DNA of 64,000 nucleotides from Helicobacter sp. MIT 00-7814 (GCF_003364115.1 NZ_NXLL01000003.1:1-64000), one strand, 5' to 3'. Shown: positions 28,921 through 37,732, counted from the first letter of the stretch. Numbers and translations are program-made. Notes: a model not told the origin generated them from the letters alone.

Positions 28921-30594
28921 CTATTTTGAATCGCTTATTTTATTTTTGATTTTATCCCCTAGCGTCATTCTCTCTTCACTTTGGCTTGCTTCAAACGCGC
29001 GCAAATCCTCTCGCTCTAGCTGTCTTTGGAGGTTACGCACGGAAGCGCGGATTCTATTTGCATACACATCAATGCTATAAAGCACGCATTTAAGCGCATC
29101 GCCGATTTTGAGAGTTTCTTTTTGCGCGTTTGGAATATCCTCATTTTTGATTAGCACTTCCACGCCATCGACATCAATAAACACGCCAAAATCCTTAATC
29201 TCAGTAATTGGACCCTCAACAATGTCATTTACCTTGTATTTTTGCCCAAAATCTTTTGCTGGGGAATCATCAAGCGCCTTTTTGCTTAGCGAAATGCGCT
29301 CATTTTTAGAATCTATTTTGATGATTTTTACTTCTACTTCATCGCCGACTTTGAAATTATCCTTGCATTTAAGCCCGCGCTCCCAAAATGCGTCTTCATT
29401 ATGAAGCAATCCATCAACTGCGCCTAGATTCACAAACGCACCAAAATCAGTGAGTGTTACGATTTTACCCTTTAATACATCGCCTTCTTTATGCTCTTGC
29501 AAGAATCCAGCAAATGGCTTACGCAAAAGCTTTTTGAGCGATACGCGCAAGCGGCGATTTTTGGAATCTATCTCAATAATTTCCACATCAAGTTCTTGAT
29601 TAAGCTTTAAATGCTCGCTTGGGTGCTTAATATTCTTATCCCATGAGATTTCAGAGATATGCAAAAAGCCCTCAATCTCATTGCCCAAATCCACAAACGC
29701 GCCATATTCCTCGATATTGCTCACCACTACTTTGATAGTGTAGCCCACTTCTAGCTCTTTTTCTACCTCTTTCCATGGATCTTCGCTCAAAGCCTTGTAA
29801 GAAAGCGCTAGACGGCGTTTTTCCTCATCATAATTGATGACTTTTACCTTTATCTTATCGCCAACTTTGAAAAATTTATCAGGATTTACCGGACCCCTAT
29901 GGCTAATCTCTGTGTAATGGATAAGCCCTTCAACCCCTTCAATCTCCACAAACACCCCAAAAGGCGTGATTTTTTTGACTTCGCCATCATAGATTCTCTC
30001 ACCTTCCAAAAGCTTTGTAACGACAACTTTTCTATTATCCTTATCAAGATCAAAAAAGCGCTTACGCGAAACGATAATAGAATTGCTTTGAGAATCCACA
30101 TTTGTAATCGCCACTTTGTAGGTTTTACCCTCAACCTTCGCGCCTTCCTTAAAAGCACAATCTCTACGAGGCAAAAACACATCTACCCCCTCATAATCCA
30201 TCACATACCCGCCTTTGTTTTTGTGTAAAACTTTCGCTTCGATGATTTTGTCTTTGTAGTTTTCGCCAAGCTCTTTGATTTTTTCCACTACCTTTTTTGA
30301 GCGCAACGCTCTTTTATAAGATATGCTTGTTCTGCCACCATTACGCATAACGCTTACTTCGATGCTATCGCCTTCCTTAAAAAGCAAGCCACCTTGAGAA
30401 TCCTTAATCTCATCAAGTGGCATATAGCTTTCAAACTTGCTATTTGGCAATGCCACGATAACGCTTTCATCTGTTATCTTTATGATCTTACCTACTTGCA
30501 ACGCACCCTGTGAGCTTACCTTTTCACTTGCATCAAGCAACTGCGCAAAGCTCTCTTCATTTTCATCAACGACATTGTCCAGATTCACTCTCAT
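28921..30594 (-). CDS. rpsA: 30S ribosomal protein S1
   Basis: RNA-binding ribosomal protein that brings mRNA to the 30S subunit. Six S1-type OB folds can be followed, each with a G-x-V/I-x-(F/Y)-GAFV-like core; examples are ITPFGVFVEIEGVEGLIH, IEEYGAFVDLGNEIEGFLH, LTDFGAFVNLGAVDGLLH and IKDFGVFIDVDGVEVLI. Length 557 matches Helicobacter S1. AAGGG precedes the ATG. Confidence 0.97.
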   Translation of the reverse strand: MRVNLDNVVDENEESFAQLLDASEKVSSQGALQVGKIIKITDESVIVALPNSKFESYMPLDEIKDSQGGLLFKEGDSIEVSVMRNGGRTSISYKRALRSKKVVEKIKELGENYKDKIIEAKVLHKNKGGYVMDYEGVDVFLPRRDCAFKEGAKVEGKTYKVAITNVDSQSNSIIVSRKRFFDLDKDNRKVVVTKLLEGERIYDGEVKKITPFGVFVEIEGVEGLIHYTEISHRGPVNPDKFFKVGDKIKVKVINYDEEKRRLALSYKALSEDPWKEVEKELEVGYTIKVVVSNIEEYGAFVDLGNEIEGFLHISEISWDKNIKHPSEHLKLNQELDVEIIEIDSKNRRLRVSLKKLLRKPFAGFLQEHKEGDVLKGKIVTLTDFGAFVNLGAVDGLLHNEDAFWERGLKCKDNFKVGDEVEVKIIKIDSKNERISLSKKALDDSPAKDFGQKYKVNDIVEGPITEIKDFGVFIDVDGVEVLIKNEDIPNAQKETLKIGDALKCVLYSIDVYANRIRASVRNLQRQLEREDLRAFEASQSEERMTLGDKIKNKISDSK

Positions 30595-30659
30595 CTTAAC
30601 CCTTTTTTATAAAATAAAATTAGCGTGCGCGATTTTAGCCTAGATATGCTTAATTTATC

Positions 30660-31721
30660 CTAGTCTTTTTGCGCTTTGATAGAATTTTCTTGAAATGGGA
30701 AAATTACCTTCCTATACACTCGCAGTAGCGCAATAAAAAGCGCTGTGATGATTGGACCTAGTATAATCCCCCAGAATCCAAACGCCGTAAGCCCCGCTAA
30801 AATCGCAAAAAATATCAAAAGCTCATTAATATGTAACGAAGTTTTGAGAATCCTCTTATTCACAATGCGGATAATGATAGGCTTAATGATATTATCAATA
30901 AAAAACGCAATAAAAATAAGACTATACAGCGCGATAAAAATCACCGCGTTATAATTCCCCAAATACAGCTCATACAGCGCTATTGGCACCCACACAAGCC
31001 CGCCACCGACAATTGGGATAATCGAGCAAAATCCATACATTATGCCAAAAAAGATTCCATCATAGCCAAAAAACGCAATCGCCACGCCAAAGCTTGAACC
31101 CTGCAACACGACATTAATCACCGAAGTGTAGCACACGACTTTTAGCGTGTTTATTACCTCGCTTAGCACATTTTGCACTTGGATTTTGTCAAAAGGAATG
31201 AGCGCAAGAAGGTATTCATACAGGCGCATACCATAAAAATAAAAGAAAAATAAAAACACCACGATAAAGCCCGTATCCACGACAAATTCTAAACTTCTCT
31301 TGCCGATAATTGAGCTAAGATTGAGAATCGAAGAAAAAAGCTCCGCGCCAGAAATCTTAGAAAGCGCCTCTTGCACGCGTATTTGCGCTTCAGGGATAAT
31401 CTCACTCCAAGCAATAATCTTTTCTTTCAGCCCTTCAATAATCGCGCTAAAACCTTGCATATCAGCGCTTTTTATCATCTCAATAAGCGAGCTAAACACA
31501 AATATCACCGGCACAATGAGTATCAAGCACAGCGCGCACACGCTCAAAAATGCCGCGACTATTTCAGAGCGCACGAGTTTTAAGATTCTATGTTTCAAGC
31601 CAAAAGTCGCAATGCAAAGCAACAGCGCGATAAGCAGATTCATTAAAAAAGATTCGTATAAAAAATAAATCCAATACAGCGTGAAAAAAAACACACCCCA
31701 GAAAAAATAAATCGCTTTCAT
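30660..31721 (-). CDS. AI-2E/PerM-family membrane transporter
   Basis: Integral membrane protein of 353 residues with about eight hydrophobic helices. The family motifs are a central long hydrophobic block (VVFLFFFYFYGMRLYEYLLALIP region), GIMYGFCSIIPIVGGGLVWVP, and the C-terminal GFWGIILGPIITALFIALLRVY. Members export autoinducer-2, organic solutes or, in some, sodium; the substrate here is unknown. It stands alone between rpsA and an outer-membrane porin gene. Confidence 0.85.
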   Translation of the reverse strand: MKAIYFFWGVFFFTLYWIYFLYESFLMNLLIALLLCIATFGLKHRILKLVRSEIVAAFLSVCALCLILIVPVIFVFSSLIEMIKSADMQGFSAIIEGLKEKIIAWSEIIPEAQIRVQEALSKISGAELFSSILNLSSIIGKRSLEFVVDTGFIVVFLFFFYFYGMRLYEYLLALIPFDKIQVQNVLSEVINTLKVVCYTSVINVVLQGSSFGVAIAFFGYDGIFFGIMYGFCSIIPIVGGGLVWVPIALYELYLGNYNAVIFIALYSLIFIAFFIDNIIKPIIIRIVNKRILKTSLHINELLIFFAILAGLTAFGFWGIILGPIITALFIALLRVYRKVIFPFQENSIKAQKD

Positions 31722-31747
31722 AAATCTTTCCCCGCCTCACTTTCTCT

Positions 31748-32899
31748 CTAAAATTTAAACTGCAAAAACATTCTACCTAGCACATAATTGCGCCCATCAC
31801 TTGCGAAAATATAATCATCAAGCATAATATTTGCATTATTAAACATACCTATGAAGCCCCCGCCAAATATCACATCCGGCGCGATTGTGATACGCGCATT
31901 TGCCTCCCAGTTGAAAATATATTTCGAGCCAATGCTTGTGTTTCTAATTGCAGATTCTAAAACAAGGTGATTTTCAAAAGTGTATTCCAGCACGCCATAA
32001 AGCGTATTTGCATCAGCGTAAAATAGCCCTTCTCTACGCTCAAAAGGGCTACTTTGCCCGAAAGCATCAATGCCGCTTATGCCATTTTTTGACACGCTCA
32101 TAAATCCACCGCCAAACTTCACGCCAGCCCATTTCACGCCACCTTCTACCCACACAAGCGCGCCATCGCCATCAGTGCGCGAAGATTCTATAACTTCATT
32201 TCTACCAATATAAGAAAGCAAATGCACATTTGCATACAGCGTAGAATCCCCTAAAGTCGGCTTTTCTAGCATAAGCTTAATCCCAAAGGCGCTAAAGCGA
32301 TTTGGTGCAATATAAAAATATGGCGAAATTTTGATAGGTGAGGCAGGAAGTGCCAACATCAAATCTCCAAAAAACACGCCACTTTTGCCGAAAGGATTGC
32401 GATATTCAGACATACGATAATTTGTCACATACGCATTTGCATTAATCCACAAAAGCCGCACAGCAGCATTTTGATTAAGCGCGTATTGCACATGCGCGCC
32501 TTGATTATAGAACTGCACCCATTCCGCGGTGGTGTAAAAGCGCCCAGCTTGCACTTTGATTCTGTCATTGCGCTCAAACTTCCCATAAAGTTCAGTCAAA
32601 ATAAAATCATCTTTTGTAGAGTTAAAATCCCCGCGCGTGTATTCATACATCCGCATAGCCATCCACATAGAGCCACCAAAGCTAATGCCAGAACTATTTG
32701 TGGGCGTATCATAGCCAAGTGAAACATTCACATCAGCAAAATTCGTGCGCCGCTCTGTCATATTTTGAAAATACAACCCAAAATGCCCGCGAGGCTTCCC
32801 CATCATAAGATATTCGCCCACACTCTCCGCACCAAGCCTTGTGAGTAGCGCCAAAACCAGCACCAACAACCCAGCCTTAATTGCTCCTTGTTTATTCAA
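31748..32899 (-). CDS. Outer-membrane beta-barrel protein (OprD/Hof-like porin)
   Basis: A signal sequence (AGLLVLVLALLTRLGAE) precedes alternating hydrophobic/aromatic strands and the protein ends in LGRMFLQFKF with a terminal Phe, the usual outer-membrane insertion signal. The layout (GRFYTTAEWVQFYNQGAHVQYA, then ISPYFYIAPNRFSAFG) is like Helicobacter Hof/OprD-type porins. Two TTG starts are possible; the one at 32899 has AAGGA at 7-nt spacing and is preferred to 32905. Substrate unknown. Confidence 0.75.
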   Translation of the reverse strand: MNKQGAIKAGLLVLVLALLTRLGAESVGEYLMMGKPRGHFGLYFQNMTERRTNFADVNVSLGYDTPTNSSGISFGGSMWMAMRMYEYTRGDFNSTKDDFILTELYGKFERNDRIKVQAGRFYTTAEWVQFYNQGAHVQYALNQNAAVRLLWINANAYVTNYRMSEYRNPFGKSGVFFGDLMLALPASPIKISPYFYIAPNRFSAFGIKLMLEKPTLGDSTLYANVHLLSYIGRNEVIESSRTDGDGALVWVEGGVKWAGVKFGGGFMSVSKNGISGIDAFGQSSPFERREGLFYADANTLYGVLEYTFENHLVLESAIRNTSIGSKYIFNWEANARITIAPDVIFGGGFIGMFNNANIMLDDYIFASDGRNYVLGRMFLQFKF

Positions 32900-33010
32900 A
32901 ACCAAATCCTTTTGTGTATGCTTAATCCAAATCTAAAATGTTTTTGTTTCAGCAAAAAGGATTCCAAAAAATTAAAAAATAAATACTAAATATTGCTTAA
33001 GGCTCGCAAT

Positions 33011-34318
33011 TTAGGAAATAAACGCAAAAACTTCTTTTTGCAAAAATACCTTTCCTTTCTCCACAAACGCATTGATTTTAGAATCTACACTTTGCCAATC
33101 AATACTATCACGCTTTTGCAAAGTAGCACTTATAACTTCTTGCACTTGCGAAATATCAGTAAGAACGCGATTTTCTAACCCGCTTACCTTTAGCAAAGTC
33201 TCTAGGCGCGTATGTGCGTCATCACTTTTTAAGCGCAGATAATAAAAAGGTGTATGCATGATAATCGCAAACACGCAACCATGAAAAGAATTTGTAATCA
33301 TCATTTGAGAATCTCTCACTGCGCCGAGCCATTCCTGTGGTGTGGGAAAAAACTGCGTTTGTAAGTCGTATTTGCATGAGAAATCTGGGTGCGCATTGGT
33401 GTATAAAAATTGATATTGTTTGATGATTTCCATAAGAGCATTTTTGTCAATAAAAGTCTCCGCACCAAGCATATAAACAAAAATATCATTTTGTACTTGA
33501 AGTGGGGAGAGAATGCGTTCATAATCTGCCTTTTTTAAAAGCATCGTAGGATCTGCCACGCACACACCTTGCAAGCCCAAACTTTCAAGGATTCTCACCC
33601 CCTGCTCTTCGCGCACACTTATCGCATCAAAATCACTAAGCGCCTTGCGCGCATATTCCTTGATACTTTTTGACTTATCTATATTATCTGAGATTTCTTT
33701 TAGTCCAAAGCTCGCAGCATAAGAGACTTTGCGCGCATGCAGTTTGGATTTATCAACAAAATTTAGCATATAATATTCCGAGCGTTTTTTGACGGCATTA
33801 TTTAAGATATTATCCACACTCCAACAATTCCACACTTGATCACTCCCCGCGATATAAATATCTGCCCACATATCATCTTTATAGCCCTCATAATCCCTAA
33901 TTTTTAGCGGGATAAGATTGATATTTGCCTCTCTAAACTCTAAAAATTTACGCTTAGATTCTATATCTTGTATATATTGCGAAAAATATTCATAGCCCAT
34001 CATTTCAGTAAGACGACTATCGCGTTCCCATTGCATAAAACTTTCCTTACCTAGCAAAAGTCTTGCTTTAAGTCTTTTTATTGCTTTGAAAGCTTTTTCG
34101 CCAAATATTTTTAATATAAATATCTTTATATATTTACGCCATGAAGATTTGGAGGCAAAAAACGGAGACACATTTAACTGCCTCACTTCCGCATTGATCC
34201 CATTTCTTGCGATTTCATCGCGCAAATAGCGTTGCAACGCATAGGCTTGCAACACCTGCCCGTAATTATGCCCATCCCAATTAAAAGTCACCACACCAAT
34301 AGTTACTGGTTTTTTCAT
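33011..34318 (-). CDS. Polysaccharide pyruvyl transferase family protein
   Basis: Enzyme family that adds pyruvate ketals to sugars of surface polysaccharides. Family features are TFNWDGHNYGQVLQAYALQR at the N-terminus, DIYIAGSDQVWNCWS, KVSYAASFGLKEI, SVREEQGVRILESLG, CVADPTMLL and TNSFHGCVFAIIMHTPF with the conserved His. ATG 34318 (MKKPVTIGVV, behind AAAGGATAGCAAG) is preferred over an in-frame start at 34411. It overlaps the F420-dehydrogenase-beta-like gene by four bases (ATGA), so expression depends on that phase-variable gene's transcript. Lower GC than neighbouring core genes. Confidence 0.85.
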   Translation of the reverse strand: MKKPVTIGVVTFNWDGHNYGQVLQAYALQRYLRDEIARNGINAEVRQLNVSPFFASKSSWRKYIKIFILKIFGEKAFKAIKRLKARLLLGKESFMQWERDSRLTEMMGYEYFSQYIQDIESKRKFLEFREANINLIPLKIRDYEGYKDDMWADIYIAGSDQVWNCWSVDNILNNAVKKRSEYYMLNFVDKSKLHARKVSYAASFGLKEISDNIDKSKSIKEYARKALSDFDAISVREEQGVRILESLGLQGVCVADPTMLLKKADYERILSPLQVQNDIFVYMLGAETFIDKNALMEIIKQYQFLYTNAHPDFSCKYDLQTQFFPTPQEWLGAVRDSQMMITNSFHGCVFAIIMHTPFYYLRLKSDDAHTRLETLLKVSGLENRVLTDISQVQEVISATLQKRDSIDWQSVDSKINAFVEKGKVFLQKEVFAFIS

Positions 34319-35817
34319 CTTGCTATCCTTTGTTTTAGTTTTTTGATACGAGGTTTGAGGAAGTCCTTTGCCCTGCGTGGAAGCAAAAGCAAAATGACTT
34401 TTTTGATGCATCGTTTTACAAAGCGCACAAGGCGCGTCAAAAATGGAGTTTTTGTGAGTTTGTATAGGAGATTTACCGCCTTGCGCGCCGCCTTTTGGCG
34501 CGCAAGGCTTTGTAAAGATTCTGTGCTAAATTCTTTACATTTGCGCTCATACAAGCCTATGATTTTGGCGAGAATCTTTTTGCGTCTTTTATTGATAAAG
34601 CCACTTTTGATAAGCGCAGGATTCCCGGATAGCACGGCATGTATGCTTGATTTTTGCACCTTAGCAAATGGCGTGATGGAATCTAGCCATTTATGCGCGT
34701 TTGCGTTATTAAAAATCACACAGCTAATGCCCTTGTCATCCACAAATTCCGGGTGGAAATTCCTCACGCCCCAAAAATCGCCAAGCGTGATATCCGCGCC
34801 ACTTCGCATATCTTTGGAAAAACAATTTTCGCAACTAGGGCGCGTGATCGTGTGTCCCAAAAACCCCGTGTAGTAAGGCGATAAAGTGTGTGGTATTGTC
34901 TTTGTCTTTGTCTTTGTCTTTGTCTTTGTCTTTGTCTTTGTCTTTGTCTTTGTCTTTGCGGCAAAAATGCCCCTCTCCCAACCATAATCTTTACCGCGGA
35001 AATTAAAATCAAGTAGCTTAGAATCCTCCCCCTCAAGCATGCTTTCTTTGTAGATTCTCCATATTTTTGGGCTCGGCACAGAGTTGCAAATCACTTCGAT
35101 TGTAAGGAGGTTTGGGTATTTTTTACGCAAAAACGCATTAAGCCCGTGAATCTGGCATTGAACGCCACTAAAAAGCACAAGCCTACCCGCGCGCAAAAAT
35201 TCTTTAGCTTTGATGAAACAATCACCAATGGGCGATTCCACATATTTTGAGCGGCGGAAATTATCAAGCTCTTGTAGGGATTCTATAAAGCTGTGGCGCA
35301 CTTCGAGGTTTGCCACACCATTTGTTGTATCGCCTGCGCGGGAGTGAATCCCGCTTGGCTCCGCTTCGCGCGCATACTCGGCGTTTTTTGGTTGATGAGA
35401 TTCTAAGATTCTGTCTCGCTGGCTGGAAGTTTGGGAGCTTGTTTTATCAATTGTATCGCCTGCGCGGGAGTGAATCCCGCTTGGCTCCGTTTCGCACATA
35501 TACTCGATATTTTTTGGATTCTTAGATTCTGCGACGCTATTTGCTTCTTTGAGGTTTTTTGTGGATTGCTTTAGATTCTCTAAATCTTCGCAATGAGACG
35601 CGAAGTTTTCAGAATCTGGTTTCACATACCCCGCGCCAAACACCACACCGCCCTGCTCCAAAACTGCGCGCGCCAAAAGGCTAAACACGCCACCGCTTGA
35701 GCTTTTTAGGCGCAAGGAATCATCATTTGCCTTAATTGCATAGGCTTGCGGGATAAACTCCGCGCTAAAATCTTGCGCGCCTACTTGATTTTGCAAAACA
35801 GAATCTAGCGCACTCAC
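34315..35817 (-). CDS. F420H2-dehydrogenase beta-subunit-like protein, main part (frame-separated from its N-terminus)
   Basis: Core motifs of the FrhB family are present: LKSSSGGVFSLLARAVLEQGGVVFGAGY, LVLFSGVQCQIHGLNAFLRKKYP, and TRPSCENCFSK...ADITLGDFWGV. Paralogues without F420 commonly accompany pyruvyl transferases in polysaccharide loci. The 4Fe-4S N-terminus is encoded in the next entry, out of frame because of a 12-G tract. This frame is open back through the tract, so 10 or 13 G would give one protein of about 630 residues. In the present state translation could restart at GTG 35817, with AGGAG 8 nt upstream. An insert of about 100 residues before NFRRSKYVESPIGD holds two copies of a dispersed repeat, and a (Lys-Thr)10 run follows FAAK. 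Confidence 0.85.
   Translation of the reverse strand: MSALDSVLQNQVGAQDFSAEFIPQAYAIKANDDSLRLKSSSGGVFSLLARAVLEQGGVVFGAGYVKPDSENFASHCEDLENLKQSTKNLKEANSVAESKNPKNIEYMCETEPSGIHSRAGDTIDKTSSQTSSQRDRILESHQPKNAEYAREAEPSGIHSRAGDTTNGVANLEVRHSFIESLQELDNFRRSKYVESPIGDCFIKAKEFLRAGRLVLFSGVQCQIHGLNAFLRKKYPNLLTIEVICNSVPSPKIWRIYKESMLEGEDSKLLDFNFRGKDYGWERGIFAAKTKTKTKTKTKTKTKTKTKTIPHTLSPYYTGFLGHTITRPSCENCFSKDMRSGADITLGDFWGVRNFHPEFVDDKGISCVIFNNANAHKWLDSITPFAKVQKSSIHAVLSGNPALIKSGFINKRRKKILAKIIGLYERKCKEFSTESLQSLARQKAARKAVNLLYKLTKTPFLTRLVRFVKRCIKKVILLLLPRRAKDFLKPRIKKLKQRIAR
34897..34957. repeat. Hexanucleotide tandem repeat (TTTGTC)9 in coding region
   Basis: Nine perfect TTTGTC units plus partial units on each side encode about ten Lys-Thr pairs. 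Unit length 6 keeps the frame, so copy-number change alters protein length without switching the gene off. Confidence 0.9.
35326..35395 (-). repeat. Dispersed hairpin element, copy B (inside coding region)
   Basis: Coding-strand core is GAGTATGCGCGCGAAGCGG then AGCGGGATTCACTCCCGC and GCAGGCGATACAA. It is translated as EYAREAEPSGIHSRAGDT. It is nearly identical to copy C 126 bp away and to copy A in crdB. Confidence 0.75.
35452..35520 (-). repeat. Dispersed hairpin element, copy C (inside coding region)
   Basis: Same element as copy B, translated in the same frame as EYMCETEPSGIHSRAGDT. The similarity extends upstream through PKN-encoding sequence to an AGAATC-type motif. Confidence 0.75.
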
Positions 35818-36209
35818 GCGCTTTTCTCCTGCTGTCGTATGGTTAGAATCTGAAAGGTTTGTGTTGGTAGAGTTAGGGGATTGTGTTTTTTGCTTAGTAG
35901 ATAATGCCCCCCCCCCCCTAGGGCTATTTTCGCGTTTTCAAGCGCGATGAAATGAAGTGTTTGATTTGGCGCGACTTTTGGGAAAGCGGATTTTTTACGC
36001 ACGCTATCATAAGGCGCTGTATGTAAAAATGGCAATGTCGGGCAGACAATCTCGCACTGCTTGCATTCCGTGCAAGTCACCTCATCAACATGCGGATATA
36101 TAAAGCCCTCAAAATCCTCGCGCATCTCTATGCTATCGTGCGGACAGGCGCTATAGCACGCATGGCAACCACAGCATAACTCATATTTTGGCAAAATCGG
36201 CAAAGTCAT
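35814..36209 (-). CDS. Ferredoxin-like N-terminal part of the F420H2-dehydrogenase beta-like protein (frameshifted)
   Basis: The first 55 residues carry two 4Fe-4S motifs (CCGCHACYSACPHD and CTECKQCEIVCP), as at the N-terminus of FrhB-like proteins in polysaccharide loci. After KIALGGGG the frame leaves the family and ends at TGA 35814, giving 131 residues. The cause is the 12-G tract at 35918-35907; 10 or 13 G would read on into the main domain. The stop overlaps a GTG restart by four bases. AAGGA touches the ATG at 36209, so the start could be a little further in. I read this as the OFF state of one phase-variable gene, not as two genes. Confidence 0.8.
   Translation of the reverse strand: MTLPILPKYELCCGCHACYSACPHDSIEMREDFEGFIYPHVDEVTCTECKQCEIVCPTLPFLHTAPYDSVRKKSAFPKVAPNQTLHFIALENAKIALGGGGHYLLSKKHNPLTLPTQTFQILTIRQQEKSA
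35907..35918. repeat. Poly-C/G tract (12 bp)
   Basis: Twelve C on the + strand inside the gene. Ten or thirteen restore one open frame from 36209 to 34315; eleven gives an immediate stop after GHH-type codons are replaced by an in-frame TAA. Confidence 0.9.
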
Positions 36210-36281
36210 TCCTTGAAAATAGAATCTAAAAAAGTCGCTATTGTAGCCAAAAATCTTTAAAGGCTTTTTAAGGGCAATGAA

Positions 36282-36334
36282 TCAAGGTAAAATATGCACG
36301 CGAAGCGGAGCTTTGGCGGACTTGTTCGCCAAAG
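36282..36334 (+). repeat. Variant of the dispersed element, copy E (intergenic)
   Basis: It shares ATATGCACGCGAAGCGGAGC with the other copies, then diverges into a different hairpin: CTTTGGCG (36311-36318) with CGCCAAAG (36327-36334). It lies 9 bp after ftsW on the minus strand and may act as its terminator. Confidence 0.55.
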
Positions 36335-36342
36335 TGATATAT

Positions 36343-37503
36343 TTAAAGATGCGCTTTGCGTGAAATGCTTAAAACTAAGCCAATGGCAAGGCAGTTTGCA
36401 AGCAACGAGCTTCCACCATAGCTGATAAATGGCACCGCGATGCCCTTAATCGGCGTAATACCAGAAATCCCAAAAGCATTGATGATAAACGAAAACGCAA
36501 GCAACAGCGCCACGCCCACACAAAAAAGATAATAAGTCATATTTTGCACGCGATTTGCGATTTTAAAAATATAAAAAAGCATCGCACAAAATAGCACCAC
36601 GACAAAAAACAGCCCCACAAAGCCCAGCTCCTCGACAATCCCAGCCAAAATAATATCCGTATGCACTTCGCTTAAAAAGCCAAGTTTTATCACGCCTTCA
36701 CCCAAGCCATTGCCGAAAAATCCGCCATTTGCGATGGCATTGCTCGCGTGGTAGATTTGATAAGGCTCAGGAAGATTTTCTACGCGCAAAGATTCCGCCA
36801 AACCTTGAGGCAAAAGCGCGAGGATAGAATCTTGCGCGTTCGCCCACCACAGCTTCACACGCATAATGCGATGCGGACTTGTCACAATCGCCACAAGCCC
36901 CACACTTAGCGTTGTCAGCATGATAATCCCCAAAAGTCGCAAGCTCCCGCCCGCAAAAAGTAGCATAAATCCAAGTGTAAGCGCAAGCACAATCACCTGT
37001 CCCAAGTCATTTTGCAAAACCGCTATCAGCACCACCGCCACAAAAAACAGCGCCAAATACGGAATAAAAGTCTTAATCTCATCAATCAACCGCACATGCT
37101 TTTTGGTGCTAAATTTGCGCGAAAAGCTCCACGCCAAAAAATACACAAAGCCGATTTTGAAAAATTCCGAAGGTGCGAGAGAAAAGCTAGGCAGGCGAAT
37201 CCAGCGCTTTGCACCACCAGCGGAACTTACCAAAGAAGTTGGCAAAAAATGCATCCCAATCATTAAAATGAGCGAGAGCAAAAACAGCGCAAGCCCGATT
37301 TTTTTGAAACTTTCATCTGGCTCAAGTTGCGCGAACAGCCACATCAAAAGGATTCCGATGATTGCGACGAAAAGCTCGCGCTTAAGAAAATGAAATGGCT
37401 CGTAATTAAAAAAACCCACCAAATACACCGCAAGCGAATACGACATAAGCACGCCCACGCAAATAAGGCTAATGCTAATAAAAAAAAGTCGTTTGTTTGC
37501 CAA
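36343..37503 (-). CDS. ftsW: Lipid II polymerase FtsW
   Basis: SEDS-family membrane glycosyltransferase for septal peptidoglycan. Around ten transmembrane helices; family signatures are GGAKRWIRLPSFSLAPSEFFK, LQNDLGQVIVLALTLG, and the C-terminal GISGITPIKGIAVPFISYGGSS. Length 386 fits FtsW; RodA paralogues share the fold, so RodA is the alternative, but the SISFISYGGSS-type end and the N-terminus favour FtsW. ATG behind AAGGA at the right distance. Confidence 0.88.
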   Translation of the reverse strand: MANKRLFFISISLICVGVLMSYSLAVYLVGFFNYEPFHFLKRELFVAIIGILLMWLFAQLEPDESFKKIGLALFLLSLILMIGMHFLPTSLVSSAGGAKRWIRLPSFSLAPSEFFKIGFVYFLAWSFSRKFSTKKHVRLIDEIKTFIPYLALFFVAVVLIAVLQNDLGQVIVLALTLGFMLLFAGGSLRLLGIIMLTTLSVGLVAIVTSPHRIMRVKLWWANAQDSILALLPQGLAESLRVENLPEPYQIYHASNAIANGGFFGNGLGEGVIKLGFLSEVHTDIILAGIVEELGFVGLFFVVVLFCAMLFYIFKIANRVQNMTYYLFCVGVALLLAFSFIINAFGISGITPIKGIAVPFISYGGSSLLANCLAIGLVLSISRKAHL

Positions 37504-37702
37504 AAGGATTCCTTAAATTTGTGTTTGCTTTATGCGCGTGTCCTTGTGCGCGCGTTTTGCCAAATCTCGCTATTTTTTTGCGCGTCTCTAAAAATTTTTG
37601 CACGCCTAAAATCCGCGAACTCTACCTAAAAAAGCTTTTTATGTCAATACAGCCGCTATTTGTGAGCTTGCAAGATATGCGGATTCTAAAGGTGGATTCT
37701 AA

Positions 37703-37727
37703 AAATTCCAGCCAGCGCGATAGAATC
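37703..37727. repeat. 25-bp copy of a second dispersed sequence
   Basis: It matches 22 of 25 bases of the complement of 35408-35431 or so, inside the F420-dehydrogenase-beta-like gene, centred on TTCCAGCCAGCG. It lies 6 bp beyond the autotransporter stop, with a GATTCTA/TAGAATC inverted pair around it (37695-37727) that may end transcription. The rest of the 37504-37732 gap shows nothing else. Confidence 0.5.
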
Positions 37728-37732
37728 TAAAA

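Noticed and set aside
34897-34957. Possible CRISPR-like array
   Set aside because: The unit is 6 bp with no spacers; it is a simple tandem repeat inside a coding region. No CRISPR repeat-spacer pattern or cas gene was seen anywhere in the window.
34764-35036. ORF rich in Gln-Arg repeats on the minus strand
   Set aside because: It is the shadow of the Lys-Thr hexanucleotide repeat in another frame of the FrhB-like gene; no ribosome site or family support.
37497-37730. Short plus-strand ORF between ftsW and the autotransporter
   Set aside because: It partly overlaps the ftsW start, lacks a ribosome site and codes for part of the short dispersed sequence; no family match by eye.
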